From Vibrio natriegens NBRC 15636 = ATCC 14048 = DSM 759 (GTDB lineage: Bacteria; Pseudomonadota; Gammaproteobacteria; Enterobacterales; Vibrionaceae): DNA of 64,000 nucleotides. The position numbers and the translations under genes are program-made. Positions within the stretch are counted from its first letter, which is position 1; the number at the start of each line of letters is the position of its first letter. The stretch is taken from positions 744,001 through 808,000 of the forward strand of contig NZ_CP141822.1 of NCBI RefSeq assembly GCF_035621455.1. The letters are read 5' to 3'. The notes under the pieces are model-generated. The model saw only the letters and a program-made list of their open reading frames with translations. It ran no database searches and was not told the DNA's origin. This document shows positions 29,817 through 40,275 of this stretch, one piece after another.

Positions 29817-29893
29817 TGGTGGCTACGACGGGATTCGAACCTGTGACCCCATCATTATGAGTGATGTGCTCTAACCAGCTGAGCTACGTAGCC
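29817..29893 (-). tRNA. tRNA-Met(CAU), elongator, first gene of the array
   Basis: 77 bases with encoded CCA. The promoter -10 lies 57 bases upstream. E. coli also begins its cluster at this locus with an elongator tRNA-Met. Confidence 0.97.
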
Positions 29894-29941
29894 AAAACCA
29901 TATTTTTCGTTCTCAACACTTCGTTGCCTTGTTGTCGGGAA

Positions 29942-29978
29942 CGGCGCGCATTATGCGAAGTTGAGTAAGATCCGTCAA
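29942..29978 (-). promoter_or_regulatory. Promoter of the tRNA array, stringent type
   Basis: On minus: -35 TTGACG (29973-29978), a 17-base spacer, -10 CATAAT (29950-29955), then a GC-rich discriminator GCGCGCC (29943-29949). This near-consensus sigma-70 layout with a GC discriminator is the known pattern of growth-rate and ppGpp-controlled stable-RNA promoters. An AT-rich stretch lies just upstream, as an UP element would. Confidence 0.85.
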
Positions 29979-30113
29979 CAGTTTTTTTAAATAAATCTCG
30001 GAAAAAACCTCGTTCGCTTCCTTTTTAAACAAAGAGGCGTGTTTATGATCTAAAACTGGAAAAAAAATCGCTTGCAGCTGGGTAGTTAACTTCAGGTCTT
30101 TTGTTGAAGGGAT

Positions 30114-30143
30114 AAAAAAAGCCAGCAATCATGCTGGCTTTTT
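30114..30143 (-). terminator. ychF terminator
   Basis: Stem GCCAGCA (30121-30127) with TGCTGGC (30132-30138), with A and T runs on both sides. It lies 40 bases past the ychF stop, between it and the tRNA-array promoter. The rest of 29979-30177 shows AT-rich sequence and nothing else I can name. Confidence 0.85.
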
Positions 30144-30177
30144 ATGTAAATGAAGTGTTTAAAATTCATTCATTTAA

Positions 30178-31269
30178 TTAAACGTTGAAGCGGAAGTGAA
30201 TAACATCACCGTCTTTTACGATGTATTCTTTACCTTCTAGACGCCATTTACCTGCGTCTTTCGCACCACTTTCACCGTTGAATTCGATGAAGTCGTCGTA
30301 ACCAACAACTTCCGCACGGATGAAGCCTTTTTCAAAGTCAGTGTGGATCTTCGCTGCTGCTTTTGGCGCGGTTGCACCGACAGGGATTGTCCATGCACGA
30401 ACTTCTTTTACGCCAGCGGTAAAGTAAGTTTGTAGGTTTAGCAGTTCGTAACCTGCGCGAATCACGCGGTTCAGACCTGGTTCTTCGATACCTAGATCAG
30501 CCAGGAACTCTTCACGCTCGTCATCTTCTAGCTCAGCCATTTCTGACTCGATAGCCGCACATACAGGAACAACAACGTTGTTTTCTTTTGCTGCAAATTC
30601 ACGTACAGCATCTAGGTATGCGTTGTCTTCAAAGCCATCTTCGTTCACGTTAGCGATGTACATGGTTGGCTTTAGCGTCAGGAAGTTTAGGTAGCCAATT
30701 GCAGCTAGCTCTTCTTTAGCAAGCTCAACGGTACGCGCTGAACCGCCTTCTGTTAGCACTGGAAGCAGCTTTTCAAGAACAGTTAGCTCGAATTTCGCGT
30801 CTTTATCACCACCTTTTGCTTTCTTTGCGTTACGCTGGATCGCGCGCTCACAAGAGTCAAGGTCAGCCATTGCTAGCTCAAGGTTGATAACTTCAATATC
30901 TTCAATTGGAGATACTTTACCTGCTACGTGAACGATGTTGTCGTTTTCGAAACAACGTACAACGTGACCGATCGCGTCAGTTTCACGGATGTTTGCCAGG
31001 AATTTGTTACCTAGACCTTCACCACGTGATGCACCCGCTACCAGACCTGCGATGTCGACGAATTCCATTGTAGTAGGCAGCACTTTCTGTGGGTTAACGA
31101 TCTTTGCTAGTGCATCTAGACGTAGATCTGGCACAGGAACTACACCAGTGTTTGGTTCGATCGTACAGAACGGGAAGTTTGCTGCTTCGATGCCTGCTTT
31201 AGTTAGTGCGTTAAACAGAGTTGATTTACCAACGTTAGGTAGACCAACGATGCCACATTTAAAACCCAT
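30178..31269 (-). CDS. ychF: Redox-responsive Obg-like ATPase YchF
   Basis: Universally conserved P-loop NTPase (Obg family, ATP-preferring) associated with ribosomes and oxidative stress. 363 residues: G1 GLPNVGKST at residues 8-16, switch region [11 protein letters not shown]3 DIAGLV, a coiled-coil insertion and a C-terminal TGS domain. An upstream in-frame start at 31329 would run into pth; the ATG at 31269, 10 bases after the pth stop, gives exactly the E. coli length. Confidence 0.97.
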   Translation of the reverse strand: MGFKCGIVGLPNVGKSTLFNALTKAGIEAANFPFCTIEPNTGVVPVPDLRLDALAKIVNPQKVLPTTMEFVDIAGLVAGASRGEGLGNKFLANIRETDAIGHVVRCFENDNIVHVAGKVSPIEDIEVINLELAMADLDSCERAIQRNAKKAKGGDKDAKFELTVLEKLLPVLTEGGSARTVELAKEELAAIGYLNFLTLKPTMYIANVNEDGFEDNAYLDAVREFAAKENNVVVPVCAAIESEMAELEDDEREEFLADLGIEEPGLNRVIRAGYELLNLQTYFTAGVKEVRAWTIPVGATAPKAAAKIHTDFEKGFIRAEVVGYDDFIEFNGESGAKDAGKWRLEGKEYIVKDGDVIHFRFNV

Positions 31270-31279
31270 GATAGTAACC

Positions 31280-31870
31280 TTATTCAGCTTTGAACGTGTG
31301 GAGGCGATTTTGTGCTTTTGATAGGCCATCCTTGATCAGAATGTCTAGACAACGTACCGATTCATCGGTCGCGGCGTCCAAAAGCTCTTGTTCTTTAGCT
31401 GGAGCTTTACCTAGTACAAAACCTGCCACTTTATCTTTGTGTCCCGGATGGCCAATGCCGATACGAAGACGATAAAAATCTTTGTTGTTGCTTAATTTGC
31501 TTATTGTGTCACGCAGGCCATTGTGACCACCGTGACCGCCACCTTTTTTAAACTTAGCGACACCTGGCGGTAAGTCTAGCTCGTCATGAGCAACCATGAT
31601 CTCTTCTGGTTTTATTTGGTAAAACTTCGCCATCGCAGCGATGGATTTTCCCGAAAGATTCATGAAAGTGGTTGGGATAAGCAAACGGAGATCCTGTCCG
31701 TTGACCATGATACGTCCGGTCAATCCGAAGAACTTTGGTTCGTTCTTCAGCGTAATGTTGTGAACGCGTGCTAATTCTTCTACAACCCAAGCGCCCGCAT
31801 TATGGCGAGTTTTGGCGTATTCTGGTCCCGGATTAGCAAGACCAACGAGAAGTTTGATTGGTTGACTCAA
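31280..31870 (-). CDS. pth: Peptidyl-tRNA hydrolase
   Basis: Releases tRNA from prematurely dropped peptidyl-tRNA. 196 residues; the family motifs [17 protein letters not shown] (catalytic His) and [11 protein letters not shown] and the [11 protein letters not shown] loop are intact. It precedes ychF by 10 bases, and the pair is likely one operon, as in E. coli. Confidence 0.97.
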   Translation of the reverse strand: MSQPIKLLVGLANPGPEYAKTRHNAGAWVVEELARVHNITLKNEPKFFGLTGRIMVNGQDLRLLIPTTFMNLSGKSIAAMAKFYQIKPEEIMVAHDELDLPPGVAKFKKGGGHGGHNGLRDTISKLSNNKDFYRLRIGIGHPGHKDKVAGFVLGKAPAKEQELLDAATDESVRCLDILIKDGLSKAQNRLHTFKAE

Positions 31871-31998
31871 GGTTAGGATCTCTCTGGAATCTCAAAAAGC
31901 GCAGTATGATAGCACAGAAAACTGACAGTGGGGGAACTCGGTTGAGATTGATCATTTCCTCAATGAGCTACCATTGGCTGTGTCCTGCGCACAAATAA

Positions 31999-32022
31999 AA
32001 AACACCCCAAAAGGGGTGTTTT
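31999..32022 (-). terminator. prs terminator
   Basis: Perfect ten-base-pair stem AAAACACCCC (31999-32008) with GGGGTGTTTT (32013-32022) and an AAAA loop, 29 bases past the prs stop; it separates prs from pth. Confidence 0.88.
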
Positions 32023-32050
32023 AAAAATCAGTGTAACTGAAATGTCCGAA

Positions 32051-32995
32051 TTAGTTGAACATTGCAGAAATTGACTCTTCGTTGCTGATACGACGAATCG
32101 CTTCAGCCAGCATGCGAGATAGGCTTAGTGTAGTTACTTTACCTGTCGCTTCCATCTCTTTAGACATAGTGATTGAGTCAGTTACAATCACTTGGTCTAG
32201 TACAGAGTTGCCGATGTTTTGTGCCGCGTTACCTGAGAATACAGCGTGAGTTGCGTAAGCGAATACACGCTTAGCACCGCGCTCTTTCAGCGCTTCTGCT
32301 GCTTTACATAGTGTGCCGCCAGTGTCGATCATGTCATCAACGATCACGCAGTCGCGACCTTCAACATCACCGATTAGGTTCATCACTTCAGAAACGTTTG
32401 CACGTGGACGACGCTTATCAACGATAGCGATATCGATATCACCTAGCGCTTTTGCCGTTGCACGAGCACGGACAACACCACCAAGGTCAGGAGAAACCAC
32501 TACAGGGTTTTCCAGGCCACGAGCTTGCATGTCTTCTAGTAGTACTGGAGTACCGAAGATGTTGTCTACAGGTACATCGAAGAAGCCTTGAATCTGCTCT
32601 GCGTGTAGGTCGATAGTCAGAACGCGGTCAACACCAACGTTAGATAGGAAATCAGCAACAACTTTTGCAGTAATTGGCACACGAGAAGAACGTACACGAC
32701 GGTCTTGACGAGCGTAACCAAAGTAAGGGATAACTGCAGTGATACGGCCTGCTGAAGCACGGCGCATTGCATCAATCATAACAACCAATTCCATTAGGTT
32801 GTCGTTAGTCGGTGCACAAGTGGATTGAATGATGAAAACATCGCTACCACGAACATTCTCATTGATTTGAACTGCAACTTCGCCATCAGAAAAGCGAGAA
32901 ACAGATGCATCACCAAGAGAGATGTAAAGACGATCAGCAATACGTTGGGCTAGTTCAGGTGTTGCATTACCAGCAAATAGCTTCATATCAGGCAC
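32051..32995 (-). CDS. prs: Ribose-phosphate pyrophosphokinase
   Basis: Makes PRPP from ribose-5-phosphate and ATP for purine, pyrimidine, His, Trp and NAD synthesis. 314 residues, with the PRPP-binding loop [12 protein letters not shown] near residue 217 and the [14 protein letters not shown] segment intact. The start is a GTG at 32995: a GAGG sequence lies eight bases upstream and E. coli Prs has the same N-terminus MPDMKLFAG, whereas the ATG three codons later has no site. Confidence 0.98.
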   Translation of the reverse strand: MPDMKLFAGNATPELAQRIADRLYISLGDASVSRFSDGEVAVQINENVRGSDVFIIQSTCAPTNDNLMELVVMIDAMRRASAGRITAVIPYFGYARQDRRVRSSRVPITAKVVADFLSNVGVDRVLTIDLHAEQIQGFFDVPVDNIFGTPVLLEDMQARGLENPVVVSPDLGGVVRARATAKALGDIDIAIVDKRRPRANVSEVMNLIGDVEGRDCVIVDDMIDTGGTLCKAAEALKERGAKRVFAYATHAVFSGNAAQNIGNSVLDQVIVTDSITMSKEMEATGKVTTLSLSRMLAEAIRRISNEESISAMFN

Positions 32996-33023
32996 GGTGG
33001 AAACCTCGGGTTTGCGTCCAGTT

Positions 33024-33896
33024 TTAATTAGGTCGGTGTGTGGCTGATTGGTATTCAGCCAGAGTCTCTTTTAATGGCGAAATATTGCGCCCTTGAGCGA
33101 CAAATGCCGAGACATCATCAGAGAGTTGCGCAAGGAGAGTTTCTGCTTCTGATTTGCTCGAAAATTCAGCAAAAACGCAAGATCCTGTCCCAGTCAATCT
33201 TGACGGCGCGTATTGTAGCAGCCAAGAAAGTTGCTTATCAACCTCCGGATAGAGCATTCGGACAATTTTTTCGCAATCGTTTACGTTTGGTGTGTCCAAA
33301 AGTGTGGCTAGATCTCGTTTTGCGGTGTTTCGTGTTAAATCTGGGTGACGAAATACGTCAACGGTCGCGATCGAGACGTTAGGTCTTACGACGAGGTACC
33401 ACTTTTCTTCCGGATAAGCCGGAGAAAGTTTTTCTCCGACACCTTCAGCAAAGGCAGCAAACCCACGTACAAATACTGGCACGTCAGCGCCAAGTTTCAA
33501 GCCAATTTGAGCAAGTTCATCATCACTGAGATTCAGTTGCCAAAGGTAATTAAGTGCCACCAGAGTTGTCGCGGCGTTCGATGAACCTCCACCAATCCCA
33601 CCGCCCATCGGCAAAACTTTTTTAAGATCAATGTGCGCACCTAAATGACATTGTGCGTATTCTTGCAGCGCAGTCGCGGCCTTCCAAATCAAATTATCTT
33701 GAAGAGGAACACCTTCAATTTCCGGAGTTAGAGTGATGTTTCCTGTTTTATTGGCTTGAATGGTGAGTTCGTCACCATGATCCACGAATTGGAAAAGCGT
33801 TTGGAGTTCGTGATAACCGTTTTCAGTTCGGCCATTGATGTAAAGAAAGAGATTCAATTTCGCCGGTGAAGGCCAGCGGGTTGAAATGTCGATCAT
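33024..33896 (-). CDS. ispE: 4-diphosphocytidyl-2-C-methyl-D-erythritol kinase
   Basis: GHMP kinase of the MEP isoprenoid pathway. 290 residues; ATP loop [15 protein letters not shown] near residue 96 and the N-terminal [10 protein letters not shown] motif. The frame is open to 33911, but the ATG at 33896 overlaps the lolB TGA as ATGA, giving coupled translation and the usual N-terminus. Same order as E. coli: lolB, ispE, prs. Confidence 0.96.
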   Translation of the reverse strand: MIDISTRWPSPAKLNLFLYINGRTENGYHELQTLFQFVDHGDELTIQANKTGNITLTPEIEGVPLQDNLIWKAATALQEYAQCHLGAHIDLKKVLPMGGGIGGGSSNAATTLVALNYLWQLNLSDDELAQIGLKLGADVPVFVRGFAAFAEGVGEKLSPAYPEEKWYLVVRPNVSIATVDVFRHPDLTRNTAKRDLATLLDTPNVNDCEKIVRMLYPEVDKQLSWLLQYAPSRLTGTGSCVFAEFSSKSEAETLLAQLSDDVSAFVAQGRNISPLKETLAEYQSATHRPN

Positions 33897-34504
33897 TGGG
33901 TGATGTTCCATTTGGTGATCAGGAGGTTTATTTTAACGTCCGACGTAGTCAGCTTTAATCGGTTTGGTAGCGGCAGTGCTTGCTCATGCCATTTTACATC
34001 GCTGTAGCGTTGGTAATCGATGTTCCAGTCGTTTAAGCCAATCTGCTTATTCAAGGCTTGCAGTGTATTGGTTGAGGAGAGTTTGAACGTGTCTGCGTTG
34101 GTTGGTAAACCGAGTAGCCAGTCAGGCATATGCTCTACCGGCATCATTAATCCGGTCAATTGGAATATTAGTTGGTTGGCATGACGCGCAGAAAGCACCT
34201 GGTCATCGTAAGTCTCTACCGTAGCACCGTCTGGAGTGATGGTTAGGTTTAATGCGGTTTGACCAAGAATCGTCGTCAAACGCAGTTGACTGAGTGCCGT
34301 TGAGTGTTTCCAGAAGAAATTAAGGTTTTGTCTTTGGTCTGGCCCAATATAGCCAAGTTTGCCAGTTACTTGAAAATCATGAATCGCTTCAAGTTTTTTT
34401 TCGTGTGTTTGCCATTCCACGCTGGTGATACTTTCCGGAACAGAGCTACAGCCAGCGAGTATCAGACTCGACAAGACAAATATTATAAAGGAGCGTAAGG
34501 TCAT
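33893..34504 (-). CDS. lolB: Outer-membrane lipoprotein receptor LolB
   Basis: Accepts lipoproteins from LolA and inserts them in the outer membrane. From the ATG at 34504 the protein is 203 residues with a signal peptide and lipobox ILAGCSS (Cys19); an in-frame ATG at 34531 adds nine residues and cannot be excluded, since neither has a clear Shine-Dalgarno. The LolB fold signatures [18 protein letters not shown] and DWLLGLPT are present. Divergent from hemA, as in E. coli. Confidence 0.92.
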   Translation of the reverse strand: MTLRSFIIFVLSSLILAGCSSVPESITSVEWQTHEKKLEAIHDFQVTGKLGYIGPDQRQNLNFFWKHSTALSQLRLTTILGQTALNLTITPDGATVETYDDQVLSARHANQLIFQLTGLMMPVEHMPDWLLGLPTNADTFKLSSTNTLQALNKQIGLNDWNIDYQRYSDVKWHEQALPLPNRLKLTTSDVKINLLITKWNITQ

Positions 34505-34665
34505 GTTTGATGGCTTATTAATCAGTTTCATCGGTATTCGCTCACAACTATAGCATTGAAAAGTCGCAGTTAGGAAAACAAATCCGGCTTGCCCTTTCAA
34601 TAAATGCGTGCTTACAGTAAAATTCTGAACCTATTTCATAATCGATCTCAGAGATACCACGTTAG

Positions 34666-35922
34666 ATGTCCTTGCTTGCTATTGGAATTAATCACAATAC
34701 AGCGTCTGTCGACTTGCGCGAGAAGGTGGCGTTTGGACCGGATAAACTCGGCCCGGCCCTCGAGCAACTTAGAAAGCACGAAGCGGTAAACGGCAGTGTT
34801 ATTATTTCAACCTGTAACCGAACCGAGTTGTATTGCGACGTAAAGCAAGGGGCACGTAACAAGTTAATCGATTGGCTGGTCGAGTTTCATGACGTGAGCC
34901 GAGAAGAGCTGATGCCAAGTTTGTATGTGCACGAAGAGCAATCTGCTATCAAGCATTTAATGCGCGTCTCATGCGGTCTCGATTCTCTGGTATTGGGTGA
35001 GCCGCAGATTTTAGGACAAGTGAAGCAATCTTTTTCCGACTCGCGTGAACACCAAACGGTTGATGCGTCGATTGATAAGCTTTTCCAAAAAACTTTTTCT
35101 GTTGCGAAACGTGTGCGTACAGAGACGGATATTGGCGGCAATGCCGTGTCGGTGGCCTATGCGGCATGTACACTGGCGAAACATATTTTTGAATCACTGT
35201 CTGACTCTACGGTTCTTTTGGTTGGTGCGGGAGAAACCATTGAACTGGTTGCCAAACACTTAGCCTCTAACGGCTGCTCTAAAATGATTGTGGCTAACCG
35301 CACCAAAGAGCGTGCGCAAGGCCTCGCAGATGAATTTGGAGCAGAGGTGATCAGCTTAAACGAAATTCCTGATCACCTTGCCAGAGCAGATATTGTTATT
35401 AGTTCTACGGCAAGCCCGTTGCCTATTATTGGTAAAGGTATGGTCGAAACGGCGCTGAAAAAACGTCGTCATCAACCTATCTTACTGGTTGATATTGCGG
35501 TACCGCGCGACGTAGAGCCTCAAGTTGGTGAGCTTAATGACGCTTACTTGTACTCTGTTGATGACCTGCAGTCGATTATTGACAGCAATATTGAGCAGAG
35601 AAAAGTAGAAGCCATTCAGGCAGAAGCGATTGTGAGTGAGGAAAGTGCTGCGTTTATGACGTGGTTGCGTTCACTACAAGCGGTCGACAGTATTCGCGAT
35701 TATCGCGAGTCAGCAAACAATATACGTGAAGATTTATTGAGCAAAAGCCTGCAATCATTGGCGGCTGGCACAGACCCGGAAAAAGTTCTGCGCGAGCTCA
35801 GTAATAAACTCACCAATAAACTGATTCACGCCCCAACTCGAGCACTTCAGAGTGCAGCGGAGCAAGGCGAACCAGCAAAATTAACGATTATCCGCCAAAC
35901 ACTCGGTTTGGATGATCTATAA
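34666..35922 (+). CDS. hemA: Glutamyl-tRNA reductase
   Basis: First committed enzyme of C5-pathway haem synthesis: reduces Glu-tRNA to glutamate-1-semialdehyde. 418 residues; the catalytic Cys is in [10 protein letters not shown] (near residue 50), the NADPH loop is [21 protein letters not shown] near residues 182-202, and a C-terminal dimerisation helix follows. It heads the plus-strand operon hemA-prfA-prmC-sirB2-sirB1-kdsA; gltX, which makes its substrate, lies 15 kb downstream. Confidence 0.97.
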   Translation: MSLLAIGINHNTASVDLREKVAFGPDKLGPALEQLRKHEAVNGSVIISTCNRTELYCDVKQGARNKLIDWLVEFHDVSREELMPSLYVHEEQSAIKHLMRVSCGLDSLVLGEPQILGQVKQSFSDSREHQTVDASIDKLFQKTFSVAKRVRTETDIGGNAVSVAYAACTLAKHIFESLSDSTVLLVGAGETIELVAKHLASNGCSKMIVANRTKERAQGLADEFGAEVISLNEIPDHLARADIVISSTASPLPIIGKGMVETALKKRRHQPILLVDIAVPRDVEPQVGELNDAYLYSVDDLQSIIDSNIEQRKVEAIQAEAIVSEESAAFMTWLRSLQAVDSIRDYRESANNIREDLLSKSLQSLAAGTDPEKVLRELSNKLTNKLIHAPTRALQSAAEQGEPAKLTIIRQTLGLDDL

Positions 35923-35951
35923 CTCACGCTTTTTATTAAGAAAACGACACT

Positions 35952-37040
35952 ATGAAAGCCTCTATTCTGACTAAGCTAGAAACGCTAGTAGAACGTTACG
36001 AAGAAGTTCAACATCTTCTTGGTGATCCTGACGTAATTGGAGATCAGGATAAATTCCGTGCTCTATCTAAAGAGTACTCTCAGCTAGAAGAAGTAACTAA
36101 GTGCTTCCAGGCTTATCAACAAGCGCAAGATGATCTTATCGCCGCTGAAGAGATGGCTAACGAAGACGACGAAGAAATGCGTGAAATGGCGCAAGAAGAA
36201 ATCAAAGAGGCGAAAGCTACTATCGAGCGCCTTGCTGATGAACTGCAAATTCTTCTTCTGCCAAAAGATCCAAACGACGATCGCAACTGTTTCCTAGAAA
36301 TCCGTGCAGGTGCCGGTGGTGATGAAGCGGGTATTTTCGCGGGTGACCTGTTCCGTATGTACAGCAAGTACGCGGAGAAAAAAGGCTGGCGCATTGAAGT
36401 GATGTCTTCAAATGAAGCTGAGCACGGCGGTTACAAAGAGATGATTGCCAAAGTAAGCGGCGATGGTGCTTACGGTGTATTGAAATTTGAGTCAGGCGGC
36501 CACCGTGTACAGCGTGTTCCTGCAACTGAATCTCAAGGCCGAGTGCATACTTCTGCTTGTACCGTTGCGGTTATGGCTGAAATTCCTGAAGCTGAAATCC
36601 CAGAGATTAAAGCAGCAGACCTTAAAATCGATACTTTCCGTGCATCTGGCGCGGGTGGTCAGCACGTTAACACCACAGATTCTGCAATCCGTATTACCCA
36701 CTTACCAACGGGTACCGTGGTAGAGTGTCAGGACGAGCGTTCACAGCACAAAAACAAAGCGAAAGCGATGGCCGTTCTTGCTGCACGTATTATTCAGGCT
36801 GAAGAAGCGAAGCGCGCGGCTGAAGTGTCAGACACGCGTCGTAACTTGCTAGGTTCTGGTGACCGTAGTGACCGTATTCGTACTTACAACTACCCTCAAG
36901 GTCGCGTTTCAGACCATCGCATCAACTTGACGGTTTACCGTTTGAATGAAGTGATGGAAGGTGACCTACAAAGCTTGATCGACCCTGTTGTTCAAGAGCA
37001 CCAAGCAGACCAACTAGCGGCGCTAGCTGAGAACGCTTAA
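35952..37040 (+). CDS. prfA: Peptide chain release factor 1
   Basis: Recognises UAA and UAG stop codons. 362 residues; the codon-reading tripeptide PAT is at 190-192 and the catalytic GGQ at 235-237, whose Gln is methylated by the product of the next gene. Begins 29 bases after hemA. Confidence 0.98.
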   Translation: MKASILTKLETLVERYEEVQHLLGDPDVIGDQDKFRALSKEYSQLEEVTKCFQAYQQAQDDLIAAEEMANEDDEEMREMAQEEIKEAKATIERLADELQILLLPKDPNDDRNCFLEIRAGAGGDEAGIFAGDLFRMYSKYAEKKGWRIEVMSSNEAEHGGYKEMIAKVSGDGAYGVLKFESGGHRVQRVPATESQGRVHTSACTVAVMAEIPEAEIPEIKAADLKIDTFRASGAGGQHVNTTDSAIRITHLPTGTVVECQDERSQHKNKAKAMAVLAARIIQAEEAKRAAEVSDTRRNLLGSGDRSDRIRTYNYPQGRVSDHRINLTVYRLNEVMEGDLQSLIDPVVQEHQADQLAALAENA

Positions 37041-37043
37041 TCG

Positions 37044-37904
37044 ATGACTCAAGTTCAATCTATTGAGCAAGCACTGAAAAGTGCCACAGCAAAACTGACA
37101 GAGGGCGGCAAAGAGTCGCCTTCTCTCGATGCGGCAGTCCTGCTTTGTCATGTCCTTGGCAAACCAAGAAGTTATCTACTTACCTGGCCTGAACGAATCC
37201 TAAAAGCTGAACAACAAGTGCAGTTTGATGCTTTGCTTGATAGACGTTTAGCAGGTGAACCGGTTGCTTATATTATTGGTGAGCGTGAGTTCTGGTCTTT
37301 GCCACTGAAAGTTTCCCCTTCTACTTTGATTCCAAGACCGGATACCGAGCGCTTGGTGGAAGTCGCCTTAGATAAAACTTTTGAGCAGAGTGGTTCTATC
37401 CTAGATTTGGGTACTGGGACGGGTGCTATCGCTTTAGCTTTGGCTTCTGAGATGCCAAATCGTCAGGTGATGGGTGTCGATCTTAAGCAAGAAGCGAAAG
37501 AGTTAGCCGAGTACAATGCTGAGCAACTCAATATCAAAAATGTGACGTTCGCTCAGGGAAGTTGGTTCGAACCTGTTGCTCCGGGAACAAAGTTTGCTCT
37601 TATTGTTTCTAATCCCCCGTACATCGATGAGAAAGATCCGCATTTAGCTCAAGGTGATGTGCGTTTTGAACCCAAATCTGCACTTGTGGCTGATGAAGGC
37701 GGGTTGGCGGATATTCGTCATATCTCTGATGCTGCTCGTCAGTACCTTGAAGAGGGTGGTTGGCTTGTTTTCGAGCACGGCTACGATCAGGGGCAAGCGG
37801 TGAGGGACATCATGGGTAGCTTTGGCTATCAACACGTCGTTACTGAACAAGATTACGCTGGCAATGACCGGGTGACCCTTGGTTGTTTTGCCGCTGAACA
37901 ATAA
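37044..37904 (+). CDS. prmC: Release factor glutamine methyltransferase
   Basis: SAM-dependent N5-glutamine methyltransferase that modifies the GGQ of RF1 and RF2. 286 residues; SAM loop LDLGTGTGAIALALA near residues 115-129 and the NPPY motif (SNPPYID) that binds the target Gln. Starts three bases after prfA. Confidence 0.97.
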   Translation: MTQVQSIEQALKSATAKLTEGGKESPSLDAAVLLCHVLGKPRSYLLTWPERILKAEQQVQFDALLDRRLAGEPVAYIIGEREFWSLPLKVSPSTLIPRPDTERLVEVALDKTFEQSGSILDLGTGTGAIALALASEMPNRQVMGVDLKQEAKELAEYNAEQLNIKNVTFAQGSWFEPVAPGTKFALIVSNPPYIDEKDPHLAQGDVRFEPKSALVADEGGLADIRHISDAARQYLEEGGWLVFEHGYDQGQAVRDIMGSFGYQHVVTEQDYAGNDRVTLGCFAAEQ

Positions 37905-37940
37905 CGAGAAAGTCAGCAAATTTAAACTAAGAGAAGAAAA

Positions 37941-38324
37941 ATGTACGTAGCTCTAAAACATATTCACCTCGTGACCATTGCACTTAGTGCGACATTGTTG
38001 TCGATTCGCTTTGTGTTGATGATGATGAACTCGCCAAAACGTAACAACCGTTTTTTGAAAGTGTTCCCGCATATTGTTGATACTGCGCTACTACTATCGG
38101 GTATCGCTCTGATCTTCGTAACTGGCTTCATTCCATTTACTGACGCAGCGCCTTGGTTAACCAACAAGATCACTTGCGTGTTAGCGTACATTGCTCTGGG
38201 CTTCTTCGCTTTGAAGTTAGCCAAAAACAAACTACTACAAATTTTCGGTTTCTTCGGCGCATTAGGCTGGTTAGTGATGGCCGCTAATATTGCAGTGTCT
38301 AAGAGTCCGACTTTATTTGGGTAA
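37941..38324 (+). CDS. sirB2: SirB2-family membrane protein
   Basis: A 127-residue inner-membrane protein with four predicted helices and the family start YVALKHIHL; the molecular function is unknown. In enterobacteria sirB1/sirB2 sit between prmC and kdsA, as here, and were named for effects on invasion gene regulation in Salmonella. Confidence 0.9.
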   Translation: MYVALKHIHLVTIALSATLLSIRFVLMMMNSPKRNNRFLKVFPHIVDTALLLSGIALIFVTGFIPFTDAAPWLTNKITCVLAYIALGFFALKLAKNKLLQIFGFFGALGWLVMAANIAVSKSPTLFG

Positions 38325-38329
38325 CAGTC

Positions 38330-39139
38330 ATGGTTGAGTTTTTTGACGAAGATTTTGACAATATGGCGTTGGTGGAAGGCGCGTTAGAGCTTAACAAGTC
38401 TGTCGATCCTGAGACGAATGTACATTGGGCAAAACAAGAGCTGGAACGCCTGTACCAAGAAGCCGAAGTGGCTTTGGTTCATGAAACGAATGAAGAGCAG
38501 CGCTTCGATTCGTTTTTACGCCTATTCTTCCAGGAGTGGGGCTTTAAAGGCGATGACCAAGAGTATTTTAACTCTGACAACAGCTTTATCGATAAAGTGT
38601 TAGAGCGTAAAAAAGGCATTCCAGTCAGTTTGGGCTCGATTTTATTGTATCTGGGTAACAAGCTCGGTTTCCCGTTAAAAGGCATTACTTTTCCAACGCA
38701 GTTTTTGCTGAAAATTGATTGGATGCACAAGACGCCAGATTACATTAATCCGTTTAACGGCGAATACGTAGGTGAGCGAATTCTTCAGGCTTGGCTAATT
38801 GGCCAAGACGGCCCACTCGCGCAGCTCAAGCCGGAGCATTTCGAAGAAGCGGACAATCCGACCGTTATTGGCCGTTGGCTTGCGCTGATCAAAAGTGCCA
38901 TGCTGCGTGAAGAGCGCTACACGCTGGCACTGCGTTGTACCAACCTCGCACTGACGTTTGTACCAGATGACCCATATGAGATTCGAGATCGCGGGTTTAT
39001 CTTTCAGCAGTTAGAGTGCCATCAGGTCGCGGCGTCTGATTTCCAGTACTTTATTGACCAGTGCCCGGATGATCCGGCTTCAGAGCTACTAAAATCACAA
39101 GTAAACGTGATGACTGAGAAGCACACCACACTACACTAA
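38330..39139 (+). CDS. sirB1: SirB1-family protein (transglutaminase-like with TPR)
   Basis: Soluble 269-residue protein. The N-terminal two thirds match a transglutaminase-like fold (ERKKGIPVSLGSILLYLGNKLGFPLKGITFPTQFLLK region split over residues 88-125); the C-terminal part has TPR-like repeats. The family lacks an obvious complete catalytic triad, and its function is not known. Five bases after sirB2. Confidence 0.9.
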   Translation: MVEFFDEDFDNMALVEGALELNKSVDPETNVHWAKQELERLYQEAEVALVHETNEEQRFDSFLRLFFQEWGFKGDDQEYFNSDNSFIDKVLERKKGIPVSLGSILLYLGNKLGFPLKGITFPTQFLLKIDWMHKTPDYINPFNGEYVGERILQAWLIGQDGPLAQLKPEHFEEADNPTVIGRWLALIKSAMLREERYTLALRCTNLALTFVPDDPYEIRDRGFIFQQLECHQVAASDFQYFIDQCPDDPASELLKSQVNVMTEKHTTLH

Positions 39140-39176
39140 TGTTACCGATAGGCGCTCTGAAGCTTATCGTGAATAG

Positions 39177-40043
<867 letters not shown>

Positions 40044-40061
40044 TTAATGTTACCAAACGAG

Positions 40062-40093
40062 AAAATAGCCAACTCTATGTTGGCTATTTTTTT
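40062..40093 (+). terminator. kdsA operon terminator
   Basis: Twelve-base-pair perfect stem AAAATAGCCAAC (40062-40073) with GTTGGCTATTTT (40079-40090) and further T. Confidence 0.9.
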
Positions 40094-40275
40094 GTCTGGA
40101 ATAACAGAAGTCTCAAACTATCATTGTTAAATTTGAGATCAGATGACAATTGGCCATAATTAAAAATCAATACGTTAGAATAGCCCACTTGTCGTTTCGT
40201 ACTTTCGTGAAGTGGCCGATAAACGTATTTAATAAAGTACAACAGCAGTGGATTCATAAAAGAAAAGGTAAAACA

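Noticed and set aside
27321..29893. CRISPR-like impression from regular repeats of about 75-85 bases
   Set aside because: The repeats are complete tRNAs with acceptor pairing and encoded CCA; the spacers are themselves related by duplication and no cas genes are present.
29913..30128. 71-codon minus-strand frame upstream of the tRNA array
   Set aside because: It overlaps the array promoter (29950-29978), has no Shine-Dalgarno sequence and no family pattern.
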